Shown piece by piece: positions 7,601 through 13,871 of a stretch of 31,874 nucleotides of DNA. Where the stretch lies: positions 1-31,874 of the forward strand of contig JBBSMX010000035.1 in the NCBI GenBank assembly GCA_038232935.1, read 5' to 3'. How positions within the stretch are numbered: position 1 is the stretch's first letter; every line of letters starts with the position of its first letter. Origin of the DNA: JBBSMX01 sp038232935. Its GTDB lineage: Bacteria; Bacteroidota; Rhodothermia; Rhodothermales; JANQRZ01. The position numbers and the translations under genes are program-made. The notes below the pieces were generated by a model that made no database searches, was not told where the DNA came from, and saw only the letters and a program-made list of their open reading frames with translations.

Positions 7601-10477
7601 CTCGAAGTCGACCTCGTCGTCCTCAACGACCACCCGCCGTCGTACGCGAGCGAGCTGCAGAACGCAATCCTCCAGGCCATCCAGACCTCGCCGCAGCGCG
7701 CCCTCCTCAACGAGCGCGGCGGCCTCTTCGTCCGCCGCACCGACCAGCTCGCCGAGGAGGACCTGACGCTGATTCTGACGGTCGCCCACGTCGTGGTCGA
7801 CGGCCCCCTCCCGTCCCTCACCGAGAAGGCCGCCGATCTCCCCGTCGCGCGGGTCGGTGGGGATGGACAACCCGCGCGCGTCCTCACCCCTGCCATCGAC
7901 GCGGCGCTCACGCCCGAGAAAAACGAAACGGCGCGGGCGGCTGACGCGCCGGAAGCGCACGACGATCTGATGTTCTTCAACGGCTACGGCGGCTTCACGA
8001 ACGACGGGCGCGAATACGTGATTCGCCAGCGCTCCGGTGTCGGGCGCGGGCTCGACCGGACCCCGCTGCCATGGATCAACGTCGTCGCGAACGAGGAGGC
8101 CGGGTTCACGGCGTCCGAGAGCGGCGAGGGCTACACGTGGTCCATCAACTCGCAGCAGAACAAGCTTACGCCGTGGTCGAACGACCCCATCATCGATCCG
8201 GCGGGCGAGGCGTTCTACCTCCGCGACGACGATGCCGGGGTGTTCTGGAGCCCGACGCCGCGCCCGGTCTCCGATGGCGCGCCCTACGAGACGCGCCACG
8301 GCTGGGGCTACACGACCTACCGGCACGCGAGCCTCGGCATCGAGCAGGAAGTCTGCCTATTCGTCCCGCGCAAGGACCCCGTCAAAATCGCCCGGCTGCG
8401 GCTGACGAACACGACCGAAGCGCCGAAGCGGCTCTCCGTCTTCCGCTACCACGAATTCGTGCTCGGCGAGCGCCGCCCGCCGATGGTCCCGTACGTCACC
8501 GTCGAGCGCGACGGCGAGACGGGGGCGTTCTTCGTCCGCAACTTTTATAACGGCACGTTCGCCGGGCGCGTCGCGTTCGTGGCCGCGCCCGGGGCCGACA
8601 TCGCCTCATTCACCGCGAGCCGGACGGCGTTCCTCGGGCGCGGCGGCAGCACCGTCACGCCGGCTGCCCTCGCCTCGGCCGCACCGCTCGACGGGCGGCT
8701 CGGGGCCGGGCTCGACCCGTGTACGGCGCTCCAGATTCCCATCGAGGTAGGGGCGGGAGAGACCGTCGAGCTGACGTTCCTGCTCGGGCAGGCGGCGGAC
8801 GAGCATGCCGCACGCCGGATCGTCCAGCGCTACGCCGACGCCGACGCGGTCGCGGTAGCCCTCGACGAGGTGAAGGCGTTCTGGCGCGAGACGCTCTCCG
8901 CCACGCACATCGAGACGCCCGCGCCCGAGCTCGACGTGCTCGCGAACGGGTGGCTGCTCTATCAGAACCTCGCGTGCCGGTTCTGGGGGCGGAGTGCGTT
9001 CTACCAGAGCGGCGGTGCGTTCGGCTACCGCGACCAGTTGCAGGACTCGCTCGCGCTCGTCTACGCCCGGCCGGACCTCACGCGCGAGCAGATCCGGCGC
9101 AACGCCGCCCACCAGTTCGTCGAGGGCGACGTGCTGCACTGGTGGCACCCCATCACCGAGGCCGGCATCCGCAGCCGGTTCTCCGACGACCTCCTCTGGC
9201 TGCCCTATGCGACCGCGTTCTACGTCCGCACGACGGGCGACCACGAGATCCTCGACGAGGTCGAGCCGTTCCTCACGGCGCGGCTGCTCGAAGAGGGCGA
9301 GGACGAGGCGTTCCTCACCCCGCAGCCCTCGGGCGAGTCGGGGACCGTCTTCGAGCACGCCGCCCGCACCATCGACCGCTCGCTCACGAAGGGCGCGCAC
9401 GGCCTCCCGCTCATGGGCTCGGGCGACTGGAACGACGGGATGAACCGGGTCGGGAATGAGGGCCGCGGCGAGAGCGTGTGGCTCGGGTTCTTCCTCGCCC
9501 ACATCCTCCGGCACTTCCTCCCCCTCTGCGACATGCGCGGCGAGACCGAGCGCGCCGCGACGTACCGCGCCTACCTCGCCGACCTCAAAGCAGCACTCAA
9601 CGACGCCGGGTGGGACGGCGACTGGTTCCGCCGCGCCTACTACGACGACGGCACCCCGCTCGGCTCGGCGCAGAACAACGAGTGTCGGATCGACGCCATC
9701 GCCCAGGGCTGGAGCGTGATCTCCGGCGTGGCGACGCCCGAGCACGCCGAGGCGGCGCTCCGCTCCGTCGAGGAGCACCTCGTGGACGAAGGGGCCGGGA
9801 TCATCCGCCTCCTCACGCCGCCCTTCGACAAAACGGAGCACGATCCCGGCTACATCAAGGGGTATTTGCCGGGCGTCCGCGAGAACGGCGGGCAGTACAC
9901 CCACGGCGTGCTCTGGGCGAGTCGCGCCTTCGCCGAGGCGGGCCACGGGACGCGCGCGACGGAGCTCCTGCGGATGATCAGCCCCATCAACCACGCCCGC
10001 ACGCAGGAAAAAGCCGACCACTACAAAGTCGAGCCCTACGCGATTGCCGCCGACGTCTACAGCGTGCCGCCGCACGAGGGCCGCGGCGGGTGGACGTGGT
10101 ACACCGGCTCGGCCGGCTGGACGTACCGCGTCACCGTCGAGTCCATCCTCGGCCTCCGCGTCGAAGCCGACGCGCTCGTGCTCGACCCGCGCATCCCGGC
10201 AGACTGGCCCGGCTTCTCGCTCCGCTACCGCGACGTGGACGGCACCGTCTTCGCCTTCGACGTCCGCAACCCGGACGGCGTCGAGCACGGCGTCGTGGCC
10301 GTGAGCGGCGCCGACGGCCGCGTCGAGCACCGCGCGGCACGCATCCCCCGGCTCAACGACGGGCAGACGCACGCGGTGACGGTCACGCTCGGGGCGTCCC
10401 CCTCCGCTGCCACGAACGGTGAGCGAGCCGTACGCAAGCCATCCGACTCGCCGGATGCGATCAAATCAGAGAAGTAG
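1664..10477 (+). CDS. ndvB: Cyclic beta-1,2-glucan synthase (GT84 / Glycoamylase / GH94)
   Basis: 2937 residues, close to the 2800-2900 usual for NdvB/ChvB/Cgs, the inner-membrane enzyme that builds beta-1,2-glucan from UDP-glucose, sets its length by phosphorolysis and cyclises it. Visible in order: a soluble N-terminal region; membrane helices near residues 400-450; a family-2-like transferase core with LDADT (DAD 627-629) and HRWVRGDWQ (R775 W776); more helices near 820-860 and 941-980; a Glycoamylase (PF10091) domain about 1306-1543; and two GH94 modules beginning near 1600 and 2100, with the catalytic-acid motif GDWNDG (D2588). Start chosen at MPDTMSEPEV after a pyrimidine-rich leader; M5 (1676) is equally possible, and the frame also stays open upstream to 1469. 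Homologues as I know them end near QTHxVTVTLG; here about 27 polar residues follow, and the DNA of that end is repeated at 11436-11498. Confidence 0.93.
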   Translation: MPDTMSEPEVVTSLFKPAQLAEHARRLARSQSLSESRRLSRPIRPMLRAAYRDLMDAYRALASAGREGEVMTPAAEWLLDNFPVVRDQVREISEDLPRGYYRLLPKLRTGPFAGMPRVFELVHTLASHTDNALDRENLAAFTRAYQEADLLSLAELWALPIMLRLVLVEKVVALTVQILEARDQRRAAADWAVRIARRAETDPSEIVFTLAEMAKEHSPLPSPFVTTLASELQAQGPSAVPALEWLEQRLRSRRVSLEDVARLVTQRETQWQVSMANAILALRAAGEVDWSDFVEDLSAVEATLRTDPAGAYPQMDQATRDHYRHRAELLGRHSPATEFGVAERAVALATAAAAQDKPAPADHVGYYLVGPGQRALGQEIGYHAPLRERALRVAYRHPTWLYLGLITLVTLAALGATVWAVAEVGVGLEALVLTAVAAFLPLLDFAVTLTNFSVARLLPPSHLPKLDFREGIPDTYRTFVVIPTLISSPEGAVEQVEKLEVHAMANPDPALRFALLTDFRDADAQHLPDDDATLEAAKEAVRALNARFGKTDGDARDGRDKFFLLHRERRWNPQQGVWMGWERKRGKLEEFNDLLRDPNAETTYTDIEGDFRTATAGDAVRYVITLDADTIIPPDAACDLISTAAHPLNAPRYSSRTGRIIEGYGILQPRVSVAPEGSLRSHFSRIYSGNIGVDPYTTAVSDAYQDLFGEGIYTGKGLYDVDAFRKTLAGSVPENAVLSHDLLEGNHARAALVTSIEVYDDYPSRYSTWAMRLHRWVRGDWQLLPWLLPAVRDARGRWRRNPLSVVGRWKIFDNLRRSLTPPALMVFLVLGWTVLPGSPFAWTALALAVLAFPIYAPFLDALFRQPPDAVSSSYFRLAWEDLKINALQTGLSAVFLAHQSVVMLDAIARTLWRTFVSRKHLLEWVTANQAEQAARDIPPSMWFSTAWSGIVLVAISVAEPVSWFLALPFAAAWLLAPWAARFVSRPITPERYTLTAADTRRLRVLARRTWRYFDAFLGPDDSWLPPDNLQVKPAQGLARRTSPTNIGLAFNAVQAAHDLGYLGRAEELRRLGAMLDAIEGLEHFRGHLLNWYRTEDGSVLHPRYVSTVDSGNLAGSLLVLKQGVLETADARWPNPHLPQGLSDTLVALDEALAAVPEDTPTARIATARDRLRAVLDKPLPSTLSGWRTWLDTLLSHTTDLDRVAQALDTGSYTDLDEVAYWAGQPLTQVRFAREELMTFAPWLDSADPVDEALDTASTLGELLARTRLAEGGASADTLRAGADAIEQALAQASDLAERADVLVRAMDFRMLYNAEKRLFSIGYDADRGRYDPSTYDLLASEARLASYLAIGMGEVPPAHWFRLGRPTRSTRGRKSLLSWSGTMFEYLMPLLFMRTYPRTLLDETVYNAVSIQRYYGRSQNKPWGISESAYYSLDLHLTYQYRAFGVPWLGLKRGLGEDYVVAPYATVLALMVRPDRALANLEKIDELGAYGPYGYYEAVDFTKSRVAATPMADGREPYHIVRAYMAHHQGMSLLSLANVLLGNPMQDRFHREPLVQSGELLLQERVPRIVEKIDLHPLDAAEVEPVEVQPVKAAVGHLTGESLADPTPHGVLLSNGRYTTFVTNAGAGFSKRGDMAVTRWQPDRTRDADGFFLYVRDLETNQFWSAGQQPVHSAPPPDRYETWFHANKVEIARVDDWIETFVEIVVTPEDDVEVRRCTVTNYSDRPRIIELTSYAEVVLQPQTADAAHPAFSKLFVETEYLEKNNALIATRRPRQEEDDRPWLVHAVADKALGPVFEELQFETDRAKFVGRGRTLDHPAALDPNSHLSGTVGAVLDPIVSLRRIAVLMPKESATVSFALGSAATREEAKRLAERYDHPNAIQRAFELASVYGLVELNHLQIPGERALFFHEIASRLLYGSPALRAAEDVLLRNRRPQSGLWAHGISGDLPILVYRIARADDLPTFRLLLKAHEYWRLKGLEVDLVVLNDHPPSYASELQNAILQAIQTSPQRALLNERGGLFVRRTDQLAEEDLTLILTVAHVVVDGPLPSLTEKAADLPVARVGGDGQPARVLTPAIDAALTPEKNETARAADAPEAHDDLMFFNGYGGFTNDGREYVIRQRSGVGRGLDRTPLPWINVVANEEAGFTASESGEGYTWSINSQQNKLTPWSNDPIIDPAGEAFYLRDDDAGVFWSPTPRPVSDGAPYETRHGWGYTTYRHASLGIEQEVCLFVPRKDPVKIARLRLTNTTEAPKRLSVFRYHEFVLGERRPPMVPYVTVERDGETGAFFVRNFYNGTFAGRVAFVAAPGADIASFTASRTAFLGRGGSTVTPAALASAAPLDGRLGAGLDPCTALQIPIEVGAGETVELTFLLGQAADEHAARRIVQRYADADAVAVALDEVKAFWRETLSATHIETPAPELDVLANGWLLYQNLACRFWGRSAFYQSGGAFGYRDQLQDSLALVYARPDLTREQIRRNAAHQFVEGDVLHWWHPITEAGIRSRFSDDLLWLPYATAFYVRTTGDHEILDEVEPFLTARLLEEGEDEAFLTPQPSGESGTVFEHAARTIDRSLTKGAHGLPLMGSGDWNDGMNRVGNEGRGESVWLGFFLAHILRHFLPLCDMRGETERAATYRAYLADLKAALNDAGWDGDWFRRAYYDDGTPLGSAQNNECRIDAIAQGWSVISGVATPEHAEAALRSVEEHLVDEGAGIIRLLTPPFDKTEHDPGYIKGYLPGVRENGGQYTHGVLWASRAFAEAGHGTRATELLRMISPINHARTQEKADHYKVEPYAIAADVYSVPPHEGRGGWTWYTGSAGWTYRVTVESILGLRVEADALVLDPRIPADWPGFSLRYRDVDGTVFAFDVRNPDGVEHGVVAVSGADGRVEHRAARIPRLNDGQTHAVTVTLGASPSAATNGERAVRKPSDSPDAIKSEK
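10364..10426 (+). repeat. Direct repeat copy 1 (synthase 3' end)
   Basis: 63 bases encoding QTHAVTVTLGASPSAATNGER near the end of the glucan synthase. By hand alignment 55 of 63 bases match 11436-11498 with no gaps, in the same reading frame, giving QTHTVTVTLGTSPSASTNGE and then R. The unit from the start of copy 1 to the start of copy 2 is 1072 bases. Confidence 0.9.
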
Positions 10478-10530
10478 GCGTACCATTTCGGTGGGTCTTA
10501 CCCTCTCTAAAACCCTTCTCCGTCTACATA

Positions 10531-10752
10531 ATGGAAGAGCAATCCAAGAGGCCCCTCGTCATGATGAGGAAGGGCAAGATCGAGGAGATGGATCGGTCCT
10601 TCGACCTCGCCTTCTGGCAGGCCCAGGACGCTACCGCGCGGTTCGCCGCGGCCTGGGAGCTCGTCGTATTTGCCCACCGTTTCAAGGGAAAAGATGCCCG
10701 TCAGCTCCGACTTCAAAGAACTGTTGAGGCTCTTCAGCGACTTCCGGGTTGA
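10531..10752 (+). CDS. Small partner protein of a nucleotidyltransferase-like gene
   Basis: 73 residues, Lys/Arg-rich N-terminus, then FDLAFWQAQDATARFAAAWE and an RLQRTVEAL ending. I recognise this pattern (FW...RFAAAWEMV...RLQR) as a small uncharacterised family often placed directly before a DxD nucleotidyltransferase gene; the role is unknown and may be antitoxin-like. The ORF looks complete. The next gene's ATG (10694) lies inside its last 59 bases in another frame, a nested overlap that suggests coupled translation. That neighbour is frameshifted, so this may be an orphaned partner. Confidence 0.68.
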   Translation: MEEQSKRPLVMMRKGKIEEMDRSFDLAFWQAQDATARFAAAWELVVFAHRFKGKDARQLRLQRTVEALQRLPG

Positions 10753-11166
10753 GGCTTGATCGGCCGGTGGCAGAGCACGGCGGCGAGGCTCCCGCGCTAC
10801 ACCAAAGACCTCGACCTCTGGATCAGAGCCGACGCGGCGAACGCGGAGGCTGTCTACCGAGCCCTCTCGGATTTCGGAGCACCGCTGGAAGGATTGACTG
10901 CAGACGATTTTGCACACGAAGGGTATTTTTACCAGATGGGCGTGGCCCCAGTGCGCGTAGACCTCTTGATGTCGGTCACAGGACTTGACTTCGACGATGC
11001 GTGGCCTCGCCTTGTGGAGATCGACTTCGAGGGAACGCCGGCATTGTTCATCTCGCGGGACGACCTGATCACCTCGAAGCGTGCGCTGGGGCGTCCGCAG
11101 GACCTGATCGACGCAAAGCTTCTCGAACAGGCGAAGGGTGGCGACGAGGAAGAGAGTGCAGGATGA
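10694..11166 (+). pseudogene. Frameshifted nucleotidyltransferase-like (toxin-type) gene
   Basis: The 5' part starts at 10694 and reads MPVSSDFKELLRLFSDFRVE, the typical family start, but meets TGA at 10757-10759. The rest is in another frame (10756-11166): PRYTKDLDLW with the D-x-D metal motif, then GAPLEGL, YFYQMGVAPVRVDLLMSV and GRPQDLIDAKLLEQA, all characteristic. Between them, where a glycine pair and AVAEHGE-like residues are expected, the matching words fall in different frames (LIG in one, VAEHGGEA in the next), so there are at least two indels within about 45 bases. The glycine motif that binds the nucleotide is therefore lost in any single frame. The family is found in toxin-antitoxin-like pairs with the preceding small protein. 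I consider it inactive unless the reading is a sequencing error. Confidence 0.75.
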
Positions 11167-11540
11167 AGCAGGCGCAAGAAGGCCACCCATCAGCGATGCG
11201 TATGGCATTCACCTACGACGTATTCCTCAGTCATAGCTCGAAGGACAAAGACACCGTCCGCGAGATCGCCGAGCGGCTGCAGGCGGACGGGCTGCGGGTG
11301 TGGTTCGACGAGTGGGAAATCCGGCCCGGCGGCAACATCCCGGTGGCGATAGAACGTGGGCTGGAAGCGTCCCGGACGCTCGTACTGTCCATGTCCGCCT
11401 ACGCCTTCGACTCCGACTGGGCGACGCTGGAGAGCCAGACGCACACGGTGACGGTCACGCTCGGGACCTCCCCTTCTGCCTCCACCAACGGTGAGCGATA
11501 CGCGCGGGCCAAGACCTCCGAATCCTCAGAGCCAACATGA
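11163..11540 (+). CDS. Truncated TIR-domain protein with a tail copied from the glucan synthase
   Basis: 125 residues. The ATG overlaps the previous stop (ATGA) and has a GAGGAAGAG stretch 9 bases upstream; starts at 11196 or 11202 are possible. Residues 17-91 are a TIR domain: YDVFLSHSSKDKDTV (box 1), RVWFDEWEIRPGG, IERGLEASRTLVLSMS, then SDWATLES, where E90 is the position of the catalytic Glu in NAD-cleaving TIRs. Family members carry on with about 60 more residues; here the sequence switches at residue 92 to QTHTVTVTLGTSPSAS, which is the C-terminus of the upstream synthase (87% DNA identity over 63 bases). TIR proteins of this kind act in NAD-depleting defence. With the last third replaced, activity is doubtful; it could be a relic. 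Confidence 0.75.
   Translation: MKQAQEGHPSAMRMAFTYDVFLSHSSKDKDTVREIAERLQADGLRVWFDEWEIRPGGNIPVAIERGLEASRTLVLSMSAYAFDSDWATLESQTHTVTVTLGTSPSASTNGERYARAKTSESSEPT
11436..11498 (+). repeat. Direct repeat copy 2 (fused to the TIR gene)
   Basis: Second copy of the 63-base segment at 10364-10426, 8 mismatches, no gaps. The left edge is exactly at the codon after TIR residue S91; similarity fades after GTGAGCGA at the right edge. It is in frame with the TIR fragment and provides its C-terminus and stop. Confidence 0.9.
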
Positions 11541-11616
11541 CGGATTGCTGTGTGTTCAATCTCTGCCCGCTGTGTATTATGCGGACTCGTTCTGCATAGT
11601 ACTTGGTTATCCCGCC

Positions 11617-11946
11617 ATGATTGATCCCGCAAACTTGCACGGCAAACGCATTGCAATGATCGCCTGGGCCGAGAAAGCGGACGGAAGCGACGACGTTTCG
11701 GTGTTTGCTGGCACTGGCAATTGGGATGGTAAGGAGTTCGTACTGGTGCGTGAGCCATCCACTTCGTCCTTAGTTCTCGAACCGGAATGGCTTGAGCGAA
11801 TGAAGCTGGTTCCCGACAACCTAAAGGACACGCTTTTGGGCGCGGAGTACCAATTCTCCGTATCTGTCGGCAATATCAAAGACGCCGACAACCCCGAGGA
11901 CTTGATAAAGACCGGCCTGAAGTGGCCAACCGAGGAAGCGGGATAA
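11617..11946 (+). CDS. Hypothetical protein, 109 residues
   Basis: I do not recognise a family. Start set at MIDPANLHGKRIAMIAWAEK because upstream codons in the open frame (from 11491) overlap the repeat and the TIR tail. The sequence is soluble, with beta-rich stretches (KRIAMIAWAE, DDVSVFAGTG, KEFVLVRE, EYQFSVSVGN) and no membrane segment or cysteine, and looks like one small beta domain. Base composition is visibly less GC-rich than the flanking core genes, with codons ending in A/T, as expected for a transferred gene. It sits between the TIR relic and the DUF433/DUF5615 pair. Confidence 0.55.
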   Translation: MIDPANLHGKRIAMIAWAEKADGSDDVSVFAGTGNWDGKEFVLVREPSTSSLVLEPEWLERMKLVPDNLKDTLLGAEYQFSVSVGNIKDADNPEDLIKTGLKWPTEEAG

Positions 11947-11947
11947 C

Positions 11948-11962
11948 CAACTGCTGCAGTTG
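11948..11962. repeat. 15-base perfect palindrome after the hypothetical gene
   Basis: CAACTGC-T-GCAGTTG lies one base after the TAA stop (11944-11946). It could fold as a short hairpin, or be an operator. No T-run follows, so it is not a standard terminator. Confidence 0.45.
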
Positions 11963-11999
11963 ACGAGCACGCGTGCGTTGAAAGTTTTCATCGAGCTGT

Positions 12000-12122
12000 G
12001 TGCGCTACTGCCCCGCACGCGGCTCGCAACTGAGCGGCAGGTCGTTCTGCCGCAACTGCGCCGAGCAACTTTGGAAGACGCCCTCGCGTCTATTCGATCC
12101 CGTCCGCTACCCTCTCCCGACG
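12000..12122 (+). pseudogene. Degenerate zinc-ribbon fragment in frame with DUF433
   Basis: From a GTG at 12000 the frame reads (M)RYCPARGSQLSGRSFCRNC, then AEQLWK. This closely matches the common bacterial zinc-ribbon pattern CPxCGxxL...FCxxCG, with the second Cys replaced by Arg and the last Gly by Ala. The frame stays open to the DUF433 ATG at 12123. It may be the remnant of a separate zinc-ribbon gene or an unusual N-terminal extension of the antitoxin. I favour a remnant, because DUF433 proteins normally begin at the MTDW-type start. Confidence 0.4.
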
Positions 12123-12347
12123 ATGACAGACTGGAAAGAACGGATCACGTTTAACCCCCGGCAGTGCGGGGGACGCCCGTGCATTCGCGGGATGCGTATC
12201 CGCGTCACGGACGTGCTGGACCTGCTCGCATCGGGCCTTTCTTCCGAGCAGATCGTCGAGGAATTGCCTGATCTGGAACGCGAGGACGTGGAGGCCGCCG
12301 TGCGCTACGCGCGTAGCCGAGTGGACCATCCGGTGCTGGCAGCGTGA
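12123..12347 (+). CDS. DUF433 family antitoxin
   Basis: 74 residues, the full length of the family. It opens MTDWKERITFNPRQCGGRPC, followed by IRGMRIRVTDVLDLLASG and a helix-turn-helix-like segment ending in YARSRVDHPVLAA, all typical of DUF433 (COG2442). DUF433 proteins are DNA-binding antitoxins paired with DUF5615 PIN-like toxins, as here. The stop overlaps the toxin start (GTGA), so the two are translationally coupled, and autorepression of the pair is expected from the family. Confidence 0.9.
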   Translation: MTDWKERITFNPRQCGGRPCIRGMRIRVTDVLDLLASGLSSEQIVEELPDLEREDVEAAVRYARSRVDHPVLAA

Positions 12348-12679
12348 CGCTCTGGCTCGACGCTCACCTCTCGCCCATTCTGGCCCGCTGGATCAGCACC
12401 GCGTATCCAGAGGTGACCGCGCTCGCCGTGCGTGATCTCGGATTGCGAGAGGCCGAGGATGCCGAGATCTTCGACGCGGCACGACGTGCGGACGCCGTGG
12501 TGATGACGAAGGACCGCGACTTCACCGAACTCCTCCTCCGGCGCGGCCCCCCACCGAAGGTGCTGTGGGTGACCGCGGGGAACACCTCGAACGCGCAGAT
12601 GCAGCACATCCTGACGCGCACCCTGCCGGATGCCTTGCGGCTGCTGCGTCAGGGCGAGGCTCTCGTGGAGATCCGCTAG
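12344..12679 (+). CDS. DUF5615 PIN-like toxin
   Basis: 111 residues with a GTG start overlapping the antitoxin stop by four bases. TLWLDAHLSPILARWI supplies the first acidic residue of a PIN-like nuclease (D7), followed by DLGLREAEDAEIFDAA and VVMTKDRDFTELLLRRG, with the later acidic cluster (K-D-R-D-F). This matches the DUF5615/COG4634 family, predicted RNases of type II toxin-antitoxin systems. The length and all motifs look intact. It converges on the gene ending at 12698 with an 18-base gap. Confidence 0.9.
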   Translation: MTLWLDAHLSPILARWISTAYPEVTALAVRDLGLREAEDAEIFDAARRADAVVMTKDRDFTELLLRRGPPPKVLWVTAGNTSNAQMQHILTRTLPDALRLLRQGEALVEIR

Positions 12680-12697
12680 CCCGCTGCCGCCTCACGC

Positions 12698-12973
12698 TCA
12701 GTTGGTGAAGAGGCGCGGTCGGTCTTCTTCGATCTTCTCCACGTCGGTGTCGGCGAACCAGCCCTCGTCCACCGCTTCGGGCTCGCCGAGGTCGTTGGGG
12801 CGCGCATAGCCCTCGATGCCCGTCACCCAGATCAGGTTCTTGCTGACGCCGGGGGCGACTTCGGTGTTGGGCGAGAAGTCGCTGGCGGTGCCTTCGATGG
12901 AGCCGAGCAGGATGCCCTGCCGGTTGTAGAGGTGGACGCGCACGCGGTCGCCGTGCTTGATGGGGACGGGCAT
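12698..12973 (-). CDS. Hypothetical protein, 91 residues
   Basis: I do not recognise a named family. MPVPIKHGDRVRVHLYNRQG then GILLGSIEGTASDFSP suggests a small SH3-like beta-barrel at the N-terminus; the C-terminal half is acidic (EPEAVDEGWFADTDVEKIEED). No signal peptide or membrane helix is present, so it is probably cytoplasmic. It begins 11 bases after the stop of the VanX-type dipeptidase gene on the same strand and is probably co-transcribed with it. Confidence 0.7.
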   Translation of the reverse strand: MPVPIKHGDRVRVHLYNRQGILLGSIEGTASDFSPNTEVAPGVSKNLIWVTGIEGYARPNDLGEPEAVDEGWFADTDVEKIEEDRPRLFTN

Positions 12974-12984
12974 GGGAACGGGGG

Positions 12985-13743
12985 CTAGCGGACGGGGAAG
13001 TCGAAGTACGTCTCGGGGAAAGGTTCGCCGCGGAGCGTGTAGTGCCACCACTCTTTGGCGTAGTTGCGGAAGCCCGCCTGCATCATCGCCTCGCGCAGCC
13101 GTCGCCGGTTGGCGAGCGCCTCCTCGCCGACGTCCGGGTGCTCCGTGGCGGAGCGTGGGCTGAGGCAGTCGTAGGCGGTCCCCATGTCGAGCCCGGTCTC
13201 GGCGAAGCGCTCGGGCGCGGTACAGTCGCGAAGCGAGTCCGGGGCTGGGTACGGCGTCGGCGGCCCGGCCGGGAGCGGGATGGCCGTGAGATCGATGGTG
13301 CTGCCGCGGCTGTGGCCGGAGCGGCGGGCGATGTAGCCGCGCGCGAAGAGGTAGCGCTTCGGTTCGTCGGGGTAAAACGCCGTCTTCATCCGCTCGTCGT
13401 TGAGGTTGCCGGCCCACCTCGCGAAGTGGTCCACGGCGCGCTGCGGGCGGTAGCAGTCGTACACCTTCAGCCCGAGACCCTTCCGTTCGAGATCCGCCTG
13501 TGCCTTCGCGAGGGCATGGGCGGTACGCTCGGTAACGATACACGTCGGCTCCTCGTAGCCGTCGATGGGCTCGCCGACGAAGTTATACGGGCCGTGGTAC
13601 CGCATCTCCTGTACGATGGTCGGGGCCACGTCGCGAAGGTGGACGAACCCGTCGGGCAGCGAGTCCGAGGGCGCGGGCTGCGCGCAGAGCGGCAGGGCCG
13701 TGAGCAGGACGAGCCAGCCCGTCGATCGGACGAAATAGAGCAC
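12985..13743 (-). CDS. D-Ala-D-Ala dipeptidase, VanX/DdpX type (M15D)
   Basis: 252 residues. An N-terminal hydrophobic stretch (about 1-21, cut near LCA-Q) makes it an exported, probably periplasmic enzyme. The zinc peptidase motifs are intact: SGHSRGSTIDLT (H144 and D151) and EWWHYTL (catalytic E231, zinc ligand H234), with the substrate-binding Arg in DCYRPQRAVD (R99). The family cleaves the dipeptide D-Ala-D-Ala. Without vanH/vanA neighbours it more likely recycles peptidoglycan fragments than gives vancomycin resistance. The start at MLYFVRSTGW gives a good signal peptide. The 91-residue gene downstream is probably in the same transcript. Confidence 0.88.
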   Translation of the reverse strand: MLYFVRSTGWLVLLTALPLCAQPAPSDSLPDGFVHLRDVAPTIVQEMRYHGPYNFVGEPIDGYEEPTCIVTERTAHALAKAQADLERKGLGLKVYDCYRPQRAVDHFARWAGNLNDERMKTAFYPDEPKRYLFARGYIARRSGHSRGSTIDLTAIPLPAGPPTPYPAPDSLRDCTAPERFAETGLDMGTAYDCLSPRSATEHPDVGEEALANRRRLREAMMQAGFRNYAKEWWHYTLRGEPFPETYFDFPVR

Positions 13744-13842
13744 GGAGCAGAGCGGTGGGTGGGTGGAGCGTGGGCTTCCCTACGCCTTCCCCGCCCCGAT
13801 GTTTTCCGAGACAGGGCGAAGCTCGGATCCCGCCTTGTTAGA

Positions 13843-13871
13843 AAAACGTCATGGGATCGGCGGAACGTTTT
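13843..13871. promoter_or_regulatory. Inverted repeat between divergent genes, possible operator
   Basis: AAAACGT (13843-13849) and ACGTTTT (13865-13871) form a 7-base inverted repeat with a 15-base spacer in the 184-base gap between the divergent dipeptidase and DUF1440 genes. A GC-rich background makes A/T-rich symmetric arms stand out. It could be an operator serving either gene; no regulator is encoded nearby. Confidence 0.3.

Noticed and set aside
2075..8326. A 2083-codon open frame antisense to the glucan synthase
   Set aside because: High GC with strong third-position bias keeps the opposite frame open; the translation is Arg/Glu/Val/Asp-rich without domains, and the plus-strand gene is certain.
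10756..11166. Nucleotidyltransferase as an intact gene from a TTG start
   Set aside because: It would lack the N-terminal helix and the glycine motif, both of which are recognisable just upstream in other frames, so a pseudogene is the better call.
11948..11962. Integron attC site
   Set aside because: The palindrome is short, the GTTRRRY core does not fit, and there is no integrase or cassette array.
12985..13743. Vancomycin resistance operon
   Set aside because: Only a VanX-type dipeptidase is present; no vanH, D-Ala-D-Lac ligase or VanRS regulator is near.
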